From Echinarachnius parma (lineage: Eukaryota > Echinodermata > Echinoidea > Clypeasteroida > Echinarachniidae): DNA of 64,000 nucleotides. Position numbers and translations under genes: made by a program. The notes beneath the pieces were generated by a model that did not search any database, was not told the DNA's origin, and worked only from the letters and a program-made list of their open reading frames with translations. Shown here piece after piece: positions 55,536-64,000 of the stretch. Location: the NCBI GenBank assembly GCA_037951105.1, contig JBAMJV010001299.1, positions 70,001 through 134,000 of the forward strand. Reading direction: 5' to 3'. Numbering within the stretch: the stretch's first letter is position 1; each line of letters opens with the position of its first letter.

Positions 55536-57626
55536 AATGAAGCTGAACGCATCGCAGCCGACCAACGGATGCTCCTTGGCAGAGAACTGCAGGGCACAGA
55601 GTTCAGACATGCAGCACGTAACGTCCTCGCACTGACTCTCTATCATACAGGTAAAAGAGACGATGCTATCGAACACTGGAAAGAAACTGTCAAGGAAGAT
55701 GAGTCAAACCTGAATGCTCTCCAAGATCTTGTTTCATGTTATGAGAAAATACGCACTGTAGAAGCCGACAGGTATAGGTCCATGCTGACTAAAGTACAAC
55801 AAAATATCGAACAGGGAAGTCAAGAGGAAAAGCGAGTGTATGCACGCTGCCAGGCTGAGCAGGCATATGCTCTGCGTAACAACCTGCAAACTAAAGTTTG
55901 GGACACTTCTGATCTTAGACAGCAGCAGGTTGATGCATTCAAAGATGCTCTCTCATTAGGGCAAGATTCAGTGAGCAAAGATGAGCGCAGCTACTGGCAT
56001 TACCACATTGGCTTGGCATACACAAAATTATCTCATGCTCACTTTCGCTCGCAAAAAATTGACTGCTACAAGAGCTCCGTTAAAACAGCAGTAGAGCATT
56101 TAATCGAAGGTGATGACTTGGACACAAATGGTTGTACATTAAAGGTACAATTTTGGTGTGCACTTGGCAATCTGTTCACTCCAAATAAAAATCTACGTGA
56201 ACATCAAGAAATTTTGAAGTCAGTCATATCAAAGTTAAATGTATGTTCTGACATGAAAAAAACCCTTCAGAATCCAGAGCTTTGCTATAAAGAGGCTCTC
56301 AAATATGAAGAGGATAATCAAGCATGGATATATGCCAGCTTAGGTCATTATCATCTCAAGCAATATGGTACAGCTCAGTTGAAGAAAGCCATTGCTGCCC
56401 TGAACGAGTCTATCTCCTTGGTCGAGTCTCTCCCTGACAATGACCCTGCAAAGGGAACATGCAGATTGGCTTACCCTCACAGAGCGAATGCTTACATCAA
56501 AATGGGTAAACAAGCAAAAGCAAAATACCAACAAATTGATTTCTTTGAACTTGCTATTGAAGATTCAATTAAAGCAGTCGAGCTCAACCCTAATCCCAGT
56601 GCTCTGATTTCTCGAGGAGAAGCACACTTTGAGCGGGCCAAGCTTCATGAGAATGGAGAAGAGAAAGACAAACTCCTCCAAAAGGCATTGATCAGTTTCA
56701 GAGAAGCTGATGTAATATCAGATGGTGAAAACCTCCCTGACTTGCACTTCAAGTTAGCACGAGTTCTGAAGGACACAGGTGATCTGAAGTCTGCAACTAC
56801 AGCATATAAGAAGGCATTCATTGGATCAGGAATTGGTTCTTTCAAGAAGATGGTTGCTGTAGAATTTCTCTGCTGCATGTTTGACTTTCATGCGTCAGAA
56901 GAGGAGCCTGACATTCTCAAGCAATATGCTGCGTACGGGCTTAAGTCTGTCCATGATGGTCTCAAGGAAAACCCTGACTTGCTCCAAGCACTTCCAATTG
57001 ATCTATCCAAAAGAGGGTACAGTGGTAAATTCCTCTGCGCACTTACGTTCATGGAGGACAGACAAGTGAATGCATATCGTCAAACAGTCAATAGCTGGCG
57101 ATCACACATTCAGCAAACATTTGATATCGGTGCCAAGAAAAGGAACCTTAAAAAAGGGGAAAGGCCCAAAGAATTTTGTGTCGAAACAGCGCTGAATGAA
57201 GACTGTAAATATGACTTCTGCATTATCAGTGATGAAGAAGATTCTTCTGTAGAAGAGTGGGTACAAAGCTATGTTCTGCAGGATTTAGAAGAAACCTATG
57301 GCTTGAAAGGTTGCTATCACAAGAGAGATAGTCCCCTGGGAAAGCTGGAAACAGAGGCTCACACAGATAACATATCCTCCAGCGCCTTTGTACTGGTTGT
57401 GATCAGTTCTGGTTTTCATGGTCGTCCATGGTGCAAACGTCTAGCTAACATGGCTTGTGTACACAAGGACCCAACAAGAGTTGTTGTCTTGCTGAAGGAG
57501 CCAACCAAGGTGCCCCAATACCTCCAAGACTGTCCCCAATTTGATTTCAGTGATCAAGACCTGCACATATTGGCAGGGTATCTCATGCTAGAGAACAGGG
57601 GTGTATTTGGTCAAGAAAAGGATTAA
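55224..57626 (+). CDS. Intronless TPR-TIR protein, likely innate-immune or signalling adaptor
   Basis: Open frame of 800 codons with no intron. Residues about 125-600 are helical TPR-like repeats (GKRDDAIEHWKETVKEDES; AYIKMGKQ; LARVLKDTGDLKSATTAYKKA). Residues 662-800 form a TIR domain: KYDFCIIS strand, EEWVQSYVLQDLEETYGLKGC, BB-loop-like RDSPLGK, VLVVISSGF and WCKRL. The Glu that is catalytic in NADase TIRs (WCxxE-type position) is Leu, so a scaffold role is likelier than NAD cleavage. The arrangement resembles expanded TPR-TIR families of invertebrate deuterostomes. The 5' end is duplicated: ATG at 55224 belongs to a frame-damaged copy, while ATG at 55395 (743 aa) starts the copy that matches the downstream frame and is the more likely native start. 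A splice acceptor ending ...TTACAATGTCAG is also possible there. A poly(A) signal lies 18 bases after the stop. Confidence 0.8.
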   Translation: MSEMENRDKMAAADASSEQGPRHPTQSAQPTHTSHQQGASSQSDKSNQVFFSSCFLTMSETAIRDKMATADAFPSKQGPRHPTPGLLNLRTLAINRGRLTKRETNEAERIAADQRMLLGRELQGTEFRHAARNVLALTLYHTGKRDDAIEHWKETVKEDESNLNALQDLVSCYEKIRTVEADRYRSMLTKVQQNIEQGSQEEKRVYARCQAEQAYALRNNLQTKVWDTSDLRQQQVDAFKDALSLGQDSVSKDERSYWHYHIGLAYTKLSHAHFRSQKIDCYKSSVKTAVEHLIEGDDLDTNGCTLKVQFWCALGNLFTPNKNLREHQEILKSVISKLNVCSDMKKTLQNPELCYKEALKYEEDNQAWIYASLGHYHLKQYGTAQLKKAIAALNESISLVESLPDNDPAKGTCRLAYPHRANAYIKMGKQAKAKYQQIDFFELAIEDSIKAVELNPNPSALISRGEAHFERAKLHENGEEKDKLLQKALISFREADVISDGENLPDLHFKLARVLKDTGDLKSATTAYKKAFIGSGIGSFKKMVAVEFLCCMFDFHASEEEPDILKQYAAYGLKSVHDGLKENPDLLQALPIDLSKRGYSGKFLCALTFMEDRQVNAYRQTVNSWRSHIQQTFDIGAKKRNLKKGERPKEFCVETALNEDCKYDFCIISDEEDSSVEEWVQSYVLQDLEETYGLKGCYHKRDSPLGKLETEAHTDNISSSAFVLVVISSGFHGRPWCKRLANMACVHKDPTRVVVLLKEPTKVPQYLQDCPQFDFSDQDLHILAGYLMLENRGVFGQEKD

Positions 57627-57643
57627 TCTGTTCCTGAATTATG

Positions 57644-57649
57644 AATAAA
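57644..57649 (+). promoter_or_regulatory. Poly(A) signal of the TPR-TIR gene
   Basis: AATAAA directly after the stop region; it is part of the 7-bp sequence AATAAAG that was duplicated by the adjacent transposon insertion (second copy at 59360-59366). Confidence 0.6.
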
Positions 57650-57650
57650 G

Positions 57651-59359
57651 CAGGGCTCAACACTCACACTGGCCCAGGGCTAGTGAAATTGCACTTCGGG
57701 CTAGTGAAATTGCACTTCGGGCCAGCAAAAATGTAAAAAATTCATTTTTTGGTGGCACGATTGGGCAAGCAGATTTTAAACTCGACACTGACAAAATTGG
57801 AAAATCTTGTTTTCTTTTTATATGTCATGCTTCATTCATAATCACTGGTTTGATCAGTTAAGAGTGATATTTTGAATTAAAGTTGTGACCCTGACCGGAC
57901 CGGAACCGGAATACCGGCAAACTCGGGCTTCCAGTCCGGTCACGGGCCGGTCCGAGTTTGAAGTTGAAAAAGCTGAGACCGGTGGAAAAAACGGTGCTAC
58001 AAATGACTGAAAAAACATTAAGAAAATTGTCCAAAATCGCTTTGAAAATTAGCAGAATTCAAATAAAAAAAGGGCAATCGATATAATTTACTTTGAAGAG
58101 TGGTTATTTCCGAGAAATTCTTGGTTCGTTACTTCGTTTGACAGTCAGATATTGAACGGGATGCGCAAAATTGCTAGTCATTTGAATGATATTGCAAACG
58201 GATGTGCACACAAAGTTAGGCCGACACTCCCGGGGAAGTTTCTGATGGATATCTGTATGATCGAGCTTATGAGCCAGTGCATTCAAAAAGTGGCTCAAAA
58301 TATGTATTTTGTTAATTTGTACCATTTTGAAATGTTTTGATATTCTGATACTTACATGATTGCATGGCGTTTGAAAGCTGAACAGATACAAAAATGAGCC
58401 CCAAAACAATGAAAAAAACTATGCAAAATATCGATAAATTTCGACCATATCGTATCGCGGATGAATCCGGTACTGTAAGAACAAAGACCGTCGCGAAGTC
58501 GCAGATGGATCTCGCGTAAGAACAAAGACCCGTCAAGGCACGCAAAGTATGTATACGCGAGTCGGCCCAATACAGGCGCTAGCACTAGCACAAAAACTTG
58601 CTGCTTACTTCAACCTTCGATTATAGTCGGCCCATTTCAAGTTACCTCCCAAAAGTTCTCTGGAAATTTAGCTATACTCAGCGAAGTTTTGTCATAGTTT
58701 CAGGGGTCATTTTTTATTCTGTTCAGCTTTCAAATGCCATGTTATCATGTAAGTAGACTACCAAAATGGTGTACATACATCACAAAAATGTTAATTTATC
58801 ATGTTTATAGCCACTTTATGAAGGCAAATTTACATTTGAGTTTCCCCGCGACTGGCGGGCTGAGTTTCTGTGAACGTGTGGCGTGACTGAACAAACGATC
58901 GATGTCTAGGTCCAATATACTTCGGAAAAAAAAAACTTTTCTTGCGAAACTGAGTTAATTCTGGATAGTCTGTAACTATTTTCCCATCAAGATTGATATG
59001 TCAATCCATCAAAGCGTCAATATTTGTAATATTATTGTCAATTAAAAAGAGCAATATAAGCCCCAAACATTGCATTTTTGCCGATGCTTGCACGATTGCG
59101 TGATTTTACCGGTCCGAGTTCCGGTCCGGTCTGAAGACCGGAGAATTTTTTTCCGAACCATTCCGGTCCAGTTCCGATCCAGTTTTTGTTTCCGGGTCAC
59201 AACCATATTTTGAATAGTAACTAACCCTAGTAAAAAGTTTATTCATAAAATTAAATTTTCGGGCCAGTAAATGTTTCTTTCGGGCCACCAGAAAAGGGGA
59301 AGAAATTATTTTCCTGGCCCGACTGGGCCACTGACTTAAAATGTAAGTGTAGAGCCCTG
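57651..59359. mobile_element. hAT-type MITE (CAGGGCTC ends) hosting element E3
   Basis: Ends CAGGGCTCAACACT and AGTGTAGAGCCCTG, flanked on both sides by AATAAAG. Interior GGGCTAGTGAAATTGCACTT/GGGCCACTGA motifs. About 370 bp without the nested element E3. A same-type element with GCAAGT motifs is 61015-61287, flanked by TTCTATG on both sides. Confidence 0.75.
57878..59207. mobile_element. hAT-like non-autonomous element E3, 1330 bp
   Basis: Imperfect terminal inverted repeats TAAAGTTGTGACCC and GGGTCACAACCATA (12 of 14) with a perfect 8-bp duplication TTTTGAAT (57870-57877, 59208-59215). Subterminal regions are rich in CCGGTCCGG. The interior is related, inverted, to E2 at 38396-39696, including the frame at 58152-58340 reading IASHLNDIANGCA and CMIELMSQCIQ. 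No transposase seen. Confidence 0.85.
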
Positions 59360-59845
59360 AATAAAGCCACTATGAAAGCCACTACTACTTTTCTGATCTG
59401 ATATAGTTAGAATGTCTCTGAAGCTATGACTATGATCCAGCTACCTCTAGAACAAAGCAACACTGCTCAAGAAAGTAACTCTTTCTCTCAAAATAAATCA
59501 GTGGATGGGATTGAAAACTAGATGCCAATACTAATTGCTATGCATTTTTGCATGACTGCTATACAAAATATATTTTGTGTAGAAGTTTTCTTCCATAGAA
59601 GTGTACAGAATTCGACTGAAAATCGGCTGAAAATGCTAATCAAATTTGAGGAGGGAAATTATTCCCTGTCAACTCTGTGTCAGCCGTAAGATTAAATAGT
59701 CAGATATGGCATATTTTGTGATTCCTTGACTGCCTACATGTATATTCATAATACAATGCGAGCATAGGGTCCCGGGTACAGTAATAGCATGCGCTCTGAA
59801 TCTTTGCGATGAACATATAATTATTGCACAAAGTTTGTACAGTAC

Positions 59846-59991
59846 CGTATTTGTCGGTGTATTAACCGCTCCGGTGTATTAACCGCACCCCTAAAAAAAA
59901 AAAAAAATGGTGGTTAATACGGTCGTGTATTAACCGCCACCCCTTTTTTTTTTTTTGAAAAAAGGTGCGGGTAATACACCGACAAATACGG
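59846..59991. mobile_element. TA-flanked MITE with CCGTATTTG ends, copy 1
   Basis: Ends CCGTATTTGTCGGTGTATTA and TAATACACCGACAAATACGG, with TA at each edge. It contains repeated TTAACCGC/GGTTAATA motifs and A/T runs. Related in design to 52993-53668 and 61927-62106. Confidence 0.75.
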
Positions 59992-59993
59992 TA

Positions 59994-61014
59994 AGTACCA
60001 TACAAGTTTTGGCATACGCGCGCTCTTTTCTCCCATCCCGAGGCAGATTATGCACAACATTCACCCCTGAAAGGCAACCAACTTCCGACAATAGCAAGTA
60101 TCGTTTATAACAAATAATGATGGAGACGGGATAAAGAATACAATAAGGGAGGCTTGGGTAGTTGCTATGTAAGCTGGATACCGCTCAGTAATTGACTTTG
60201 CACGTAATCGACAGAAAACACGAGTGACGTCACACATGTACAAAGTCAATGGCGAGCCAAACTGAGCGGATACAAGCACAGGAAAAGTCATTTTTCGTAG
60301 CGCTTAAAATCACACAATTTCATTTCAATGACCAGTGTCATCAAAATATTATACAAAAAAGTATTAGGGCGTTTGATTATTGCATAAATTAGTCCATGAA
60401 AAAGTCAACTCTTAGATATATGTTGTCATTCAATCAAAGAAGTGAGCGAGTGTCAACATGTTTATGGAACAGATTGACTTTGATAACATTTGTTGGGCTA
60501 TATGGATTTAGCGTGCACAGCATTAATTGCATACTGGTATCAAAACTTGTGCCACAGACAGACAGTATTCATAAAAACAAACAGATCAAAGAGCTCTAGT
60601 TTCATGGAAAATGAAATAATGAATAATATTAAGTGTAAAGTAATGGTTCTGTTACACAACATTCATTTGATTCAGGCTTTTGACAGTGGGTTGAAGCTTG
60701 ACGATAGCCTTCTTAGCGATTGGTATTCAATTCCCAGGCCTCAATACAAGCACTTGCCCGATTGCCCGGGGCAAGAAAAAATGTCATAAATTCTCCTATG
60801 TCACAGTATAAGATCATTTACTGCACTGTTTGCAAGAAATTATGATCAGGGTGCACACGTATTGCTTATGGTTTATTGAAAATTTGTTGAAATGTGGAGA
60901 GAAAAAAAAGGGTAAAAATTAAAATAAAAAAAAAACTCACAGCAAGCACGTCTGCAGATCACCAGACATATATACGCAGACATGCCAATTTGTTACCGAA
61001 AACATATTTCTATG
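59994..61014. other. No gene seen
   Basis: AT-rich region with short unrelated open frames and a CTTGCCCGATTGCCCGGGGC remnant near 60755 that matches one end of the hAT-type MITE at 61015. Confidence 0.4.
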
Positions 61015-61287
61015 CAGGGCTCGACACTAACACTTGCCCGCTTGCCCGGCGCAAGTTCAAATTTACGTCGGGCAAGTCAAATTCCATAAATCGTCTAGTT
61101 CACTTGCCCGATCAGGCAAGTCAATAATTGTTCACCTACAAGAGAACAATGTAATTTCATGTGTTAATCTCATCTAGAAGTAAGAGGGCAAGTCAATTTT
61201 ATATTGGGGCAAGTAAAATTTTAAAATGTATGATTTTACTTGCCGGAATGGGCCACTGCTACAGGAAAAAGTTAGTGTGGAGGCTTG
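61015..61287. mobile_element. hAT-type MITE (CAGGGCTCGACACTAAC ends)
   Basis: Ends CAGGGCTCGACACTAACAC and GTTAGTGTGGAGGCTTG, with TTCTATG on both sides. Rich in GGGCAAGT/ACTTGCCC motifs. Confidence 0.75.
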
Positions 61288-61926
61288 TTCTATGATACAT
61301 AATTATTATTTGAATTCTTTGCCTAAAACCTAATGTACAGTATTATACACACTATCATGTAAAAATGCTACAAAACACAGTTGAGAAACATGCAGTACTC
61401 CTTGCAAGCTGCCTTAAGTGCTCAGAGGGAAATGTTTTAATGTTATATTTTGTATCTGCAACTATCGCATAATTGTGTAGACTGAAAAATACATACAATT
61501 GCTGACTTTCGACATAATGTTATTAATATGAACAGTATGCATATTAATTGATTTCCATGAGTACTTTACAATAAAGGTTGATTAAAAAAAAAAGATAATG
61601 TACATTTGTTTGATGTTCTAACATAACACAGACAAATTAACAAATCTTCAATGTAAAAAGAATATACATTTTGTATTTGTAAGAAAAAAAAAGGAAATGT
61701 ATTTCATAAGTGAATATAATTGTGCCACCTTGTTGGATAAAATCATATGTGCAAAGTCCATGAATATCATATGTTTGACTTACAAATCATAAGCTACGTT
61801 GATATTTGTTGAAGACACTTTAGATTCTGGTACAACATCTTGACAGGTTATGTGTTGTATTTTGTGTATATTGCAAATAGATTTTAGTATGTTGCTAGCT
61901 ACGACTAGACTGGATGTCTACATGTA
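61288..61926. other. No gene seen
   Basis: AT-rich, low-information sequence with no recognisable repeat ends or coding exon. Confidence 0.4.
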
Positions 61927-62106
61927 CCGTATTTGATGGTGTATAACCGCACCTTTTTCCATACAGAAGGACTAGCAAAAAGGGGGTGCGGTTAATACAC
62001 GGGTGCGGTTTATAGCGTTTTAACCGCACTTTTTTCATACAGAAAAACTTGCAAAAAGGGGGGTGCGGTTAATACACAGGTGCGGTTTATACACCGGCAA
62101 ATACGG
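61927..62106. mobile_element. TA-flanked MITE with CCGTATTTG ends, copy 2
   Basis: Ends CCGTATTTGATGGTGTATAA and TTATACACCGGCAAATACGG with TA at each edge. The interior is an internal duplication of about 88 bp (TTTTTCCATACAGAAGGACT and TTTTTTCATACAGAAAAACT units, each followed by GTGCGGTTAATACAC). Confidence 0.75.
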
Positions 62107-62341
62107 TAGGCCGATAACCTGGGATCAATTTTATATGTTTTTTTAAAAACTGTATTTGATTCCTCCACGCATTAATTATGATATGTTTGTGTGTTTTATA
62201 ATCTTTATACCCTGTTGCTTTATATGTCAAATTGTGTATACTTTGTTCATTTTCACATTTTATTTTTTAGATAAATTGTGGAAATAAAATAAAATCTACA
62301 AATCAAATCAAATTAATTAAACTGTACATGACTTGTAGTTC

Positions 62342-63074
62342 TTAAAGGTATGGTGACAAGAAAACTGCCTCAAAATTGGGTTTTACTGTATCTAAGGTAG
62401 ATTTTCATGAAGATTACTAATACAAACATATTTTCCTCGTGGGAAAACCCGGTAAAATAAAAAAATCAACTTGTAAATTCTCTTTCGGAACCCCCGTAAA
62501 AAAACTGAGTCCCGGGCGAACAAAAAATGACGTCATCTTTGTGACGTCACCGGCAGGCAATCGCAGTTTAGCTCGGTCATAGACGTACACGCTGAGTACA
62601 ATACTCACGTTGACACAGAGATATTATTTCCATTTGTTTCAATATTTGCAAACATTTGTTCAGGTTTATATCATGGGACGATATACACTCAGATGTGTAG
62701 CTGCATCCTGCTACAATTCATTTCTTAGCAATTCTTAAGCATTTTCAGTAAAACCTCAATTTACAAGCAAAAACGAGTTTGTTTTACAAGCAAGTCATAG
62801 GCTCTGCATGTAAACAATGCACATTCCTCCGCGTTGCGGTCTGCAAGTGATGTCATGAATCGGGTGACACGTGCGCACATTTCCGCTCTGCTATAAATGA
62901 CTTTTTTTAGGAGCATGGAACGCCGATGCGTAATAAAGCAAAAAAGTTGCATGAAATTTACCTTTTTTTCCCAACTTAAGGATTTCTTTGAAAAAAAGAG
63001 TGTGGTATATCAATAAAGGCACATATTTAAAGCTATAAACCTGAATCAAAGCCGGGATTGCACCCCTCCTTTAA
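62342..63074 (-). mobile_element. TTAA-flanked element, family D, copy 2 (inverted)
   Basis: Starts TTAAAGGTATGGTGACAAG and ends CACCCCTCCTTTAA; the inverted counterpart of 31777-32501 over its whole length. The minus-strand frame at 62952-62761 shares the CRAYDLLVKQTRFCL end with copy 1. Confidence 0.75.
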
Positions 63075-64000
63075 ACTAGTCCTAGCCTGGACTGGTTTTG
63101 TTGTTTCAATTGTTGTTCTGGACTAAATGCAGTTATTTCTTGATCAATAGTTAAAATACCAAAATCCTGAATTTCATATTTTAAAACAAATTTGGCTATA
63201 TCAGCTAATAACTGACAAACTACCACGGCGACATAACGGTCGTTTTGTGGTGTAAGGTCACATATAATGTTTGTCATTCTTTGTAATGGGTGTATCAACT
63301 TGTCGAACCACATCTAGGTTTTTACTGATACACCCTATTTCATTTCTCACAATGTGTATCTTTGTTATACTTTGTTTTACATATTTAAGTTGATTTTTAT
63401 ATGTACATTGTAAATGTTTATAACTTGTTTTATTACTGAATTTGAAATAAAGTGGATCAATCAACTTAAATGAAATATGAAATCTACTAAAACTAAACAT
63501 TAAACAGGTTCATTAAACTTACACAATGTGTTTAGTTCATGTCGATGACATGTATGGAAACTTTTATCAATATGTTGTTCAGCAATTGTTTTGAAATGGG
63601 GCCCTATTCAAAAGCTCAAAACCATGATATTCTTTCAAACTTATTAATAATCTAATTACATGTCAAGTGTATTATATAAAACATTGAAAATTGTTGAAAT
63701 AAAATGACAAACATATATATATATTATCAATGAAACTCCTTGATGTTAAACAATTGTATTATCAATGATGACAATTTGATATTAGCTGAGCAATGTGAAC
63801 AATGTGTGCATTTCATTTTGTTGACGTTGATCAAATTTGCTTACATACATGTATATTTAAATGGATTTTAAAACAAATTATGTAATTTCTGCTTGTAAAT
63901 AAATTTATAATATTATATTGTTATTAAATACTCTTTCACTCATTCAAATTGATTATCATTTGCATAAACAGTGTATTGTATGAAACATTGAACGTTGTTG
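63075..64000. other. No gene seen
   Basis: AT-rich sequence to the window end. A GGGGCCCTATTCAAAA motif near 63598 may be one edge of a small MITE. No coding exon recognised. Confidence 0.4.

Noticed and set aside
60396..60789. Two overlapping frames near 60.4-60.8 kb as a small membrane protein gene.
   Set aside because: Low-complexity AT-rich translation with a hAT-type GCCCGATTGCCCG remnant at its end; no splice-linked partner or recognisable motif.

Overview
This is a eukaryotic genomic window (about 37% GC by eye) with GT-AG introns, short coding exons, abundant MITE-like transposons and (ATG)n microsatellites. There is no operon structure. The gene content (animal-type TRAIP, EMC1, a TCF19-like FHA-PHD protein, a CEP104-like tail and an intronless TPR-TIR gene) and the repeat style point to a marine invertebrate. 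An echinoderm or another invertebrate deuterostome is my best guess, but the sequence alone does not settle the clade.

Layout: (1) 1-2.6 kb, plus strand: the last two coding exons of a CEP104-like gene, followed by decayed copies of its last exon. (2) 2.6-10.7 kb: intergenic, with TTAA MITEs, a long fold-back and a dead mariner. (3) 10.8-18.8 kb, minus strand: a complete seven-exon TCF19-like gene (about 673 aa; FHA, RG box, three 54-residue repeats, PHD). (4) 18.8-24.97 kb: divergent intergenic region holding a 2.29-kb hAT-like element full of minisatellites. (5) 24.97-37.56 kb, plus strand: a complete ten-exon TRAIP gene (about 444 aa) with four sets of duplicated exons. (6) 37.5-44.9 kb: repeat array derived from the TRAIP tail, split by a second hAT-like element. 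(7) 44.9-50.5 kb, minus strand: the C-terminal eight exons of EMC1 (about 348 aa); its 5' exons were not found. (8) 55.2-57.6 kb, plus strand: an intronless TPR-TIR gene, immediately followed by a hAT MITE that itself contains a third hAT-like element. (9) 57.6-64 kb: repeats only.

The genes do not form a pathway. TRAIP (ubiquitin ligase at stalled replisomes), EMC1 (ER membrane insertase), TCF19-like (chromatin reader) and CEP104 (ciliary tip) are housekeeping-type genes, while the TPR-TIR gene looks like an innate-immunity or signalling adaptor. The strongest unexplained pattern is that every gene carries a local head-to-tail tandem duplication of a segment of roughly 105-235 bp containing all or part of an exon, with all but one copy usually decayed. 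TRAIP exon 3 exists seven times, and at least five of the six upstream copies read into early stops after a good acceptor. I found no clearly new multi-gene system. The exon arrays, the TPR-TIR gene and the two diverged hAT-like relatives in opposite orientation are the parts most worth a second look.
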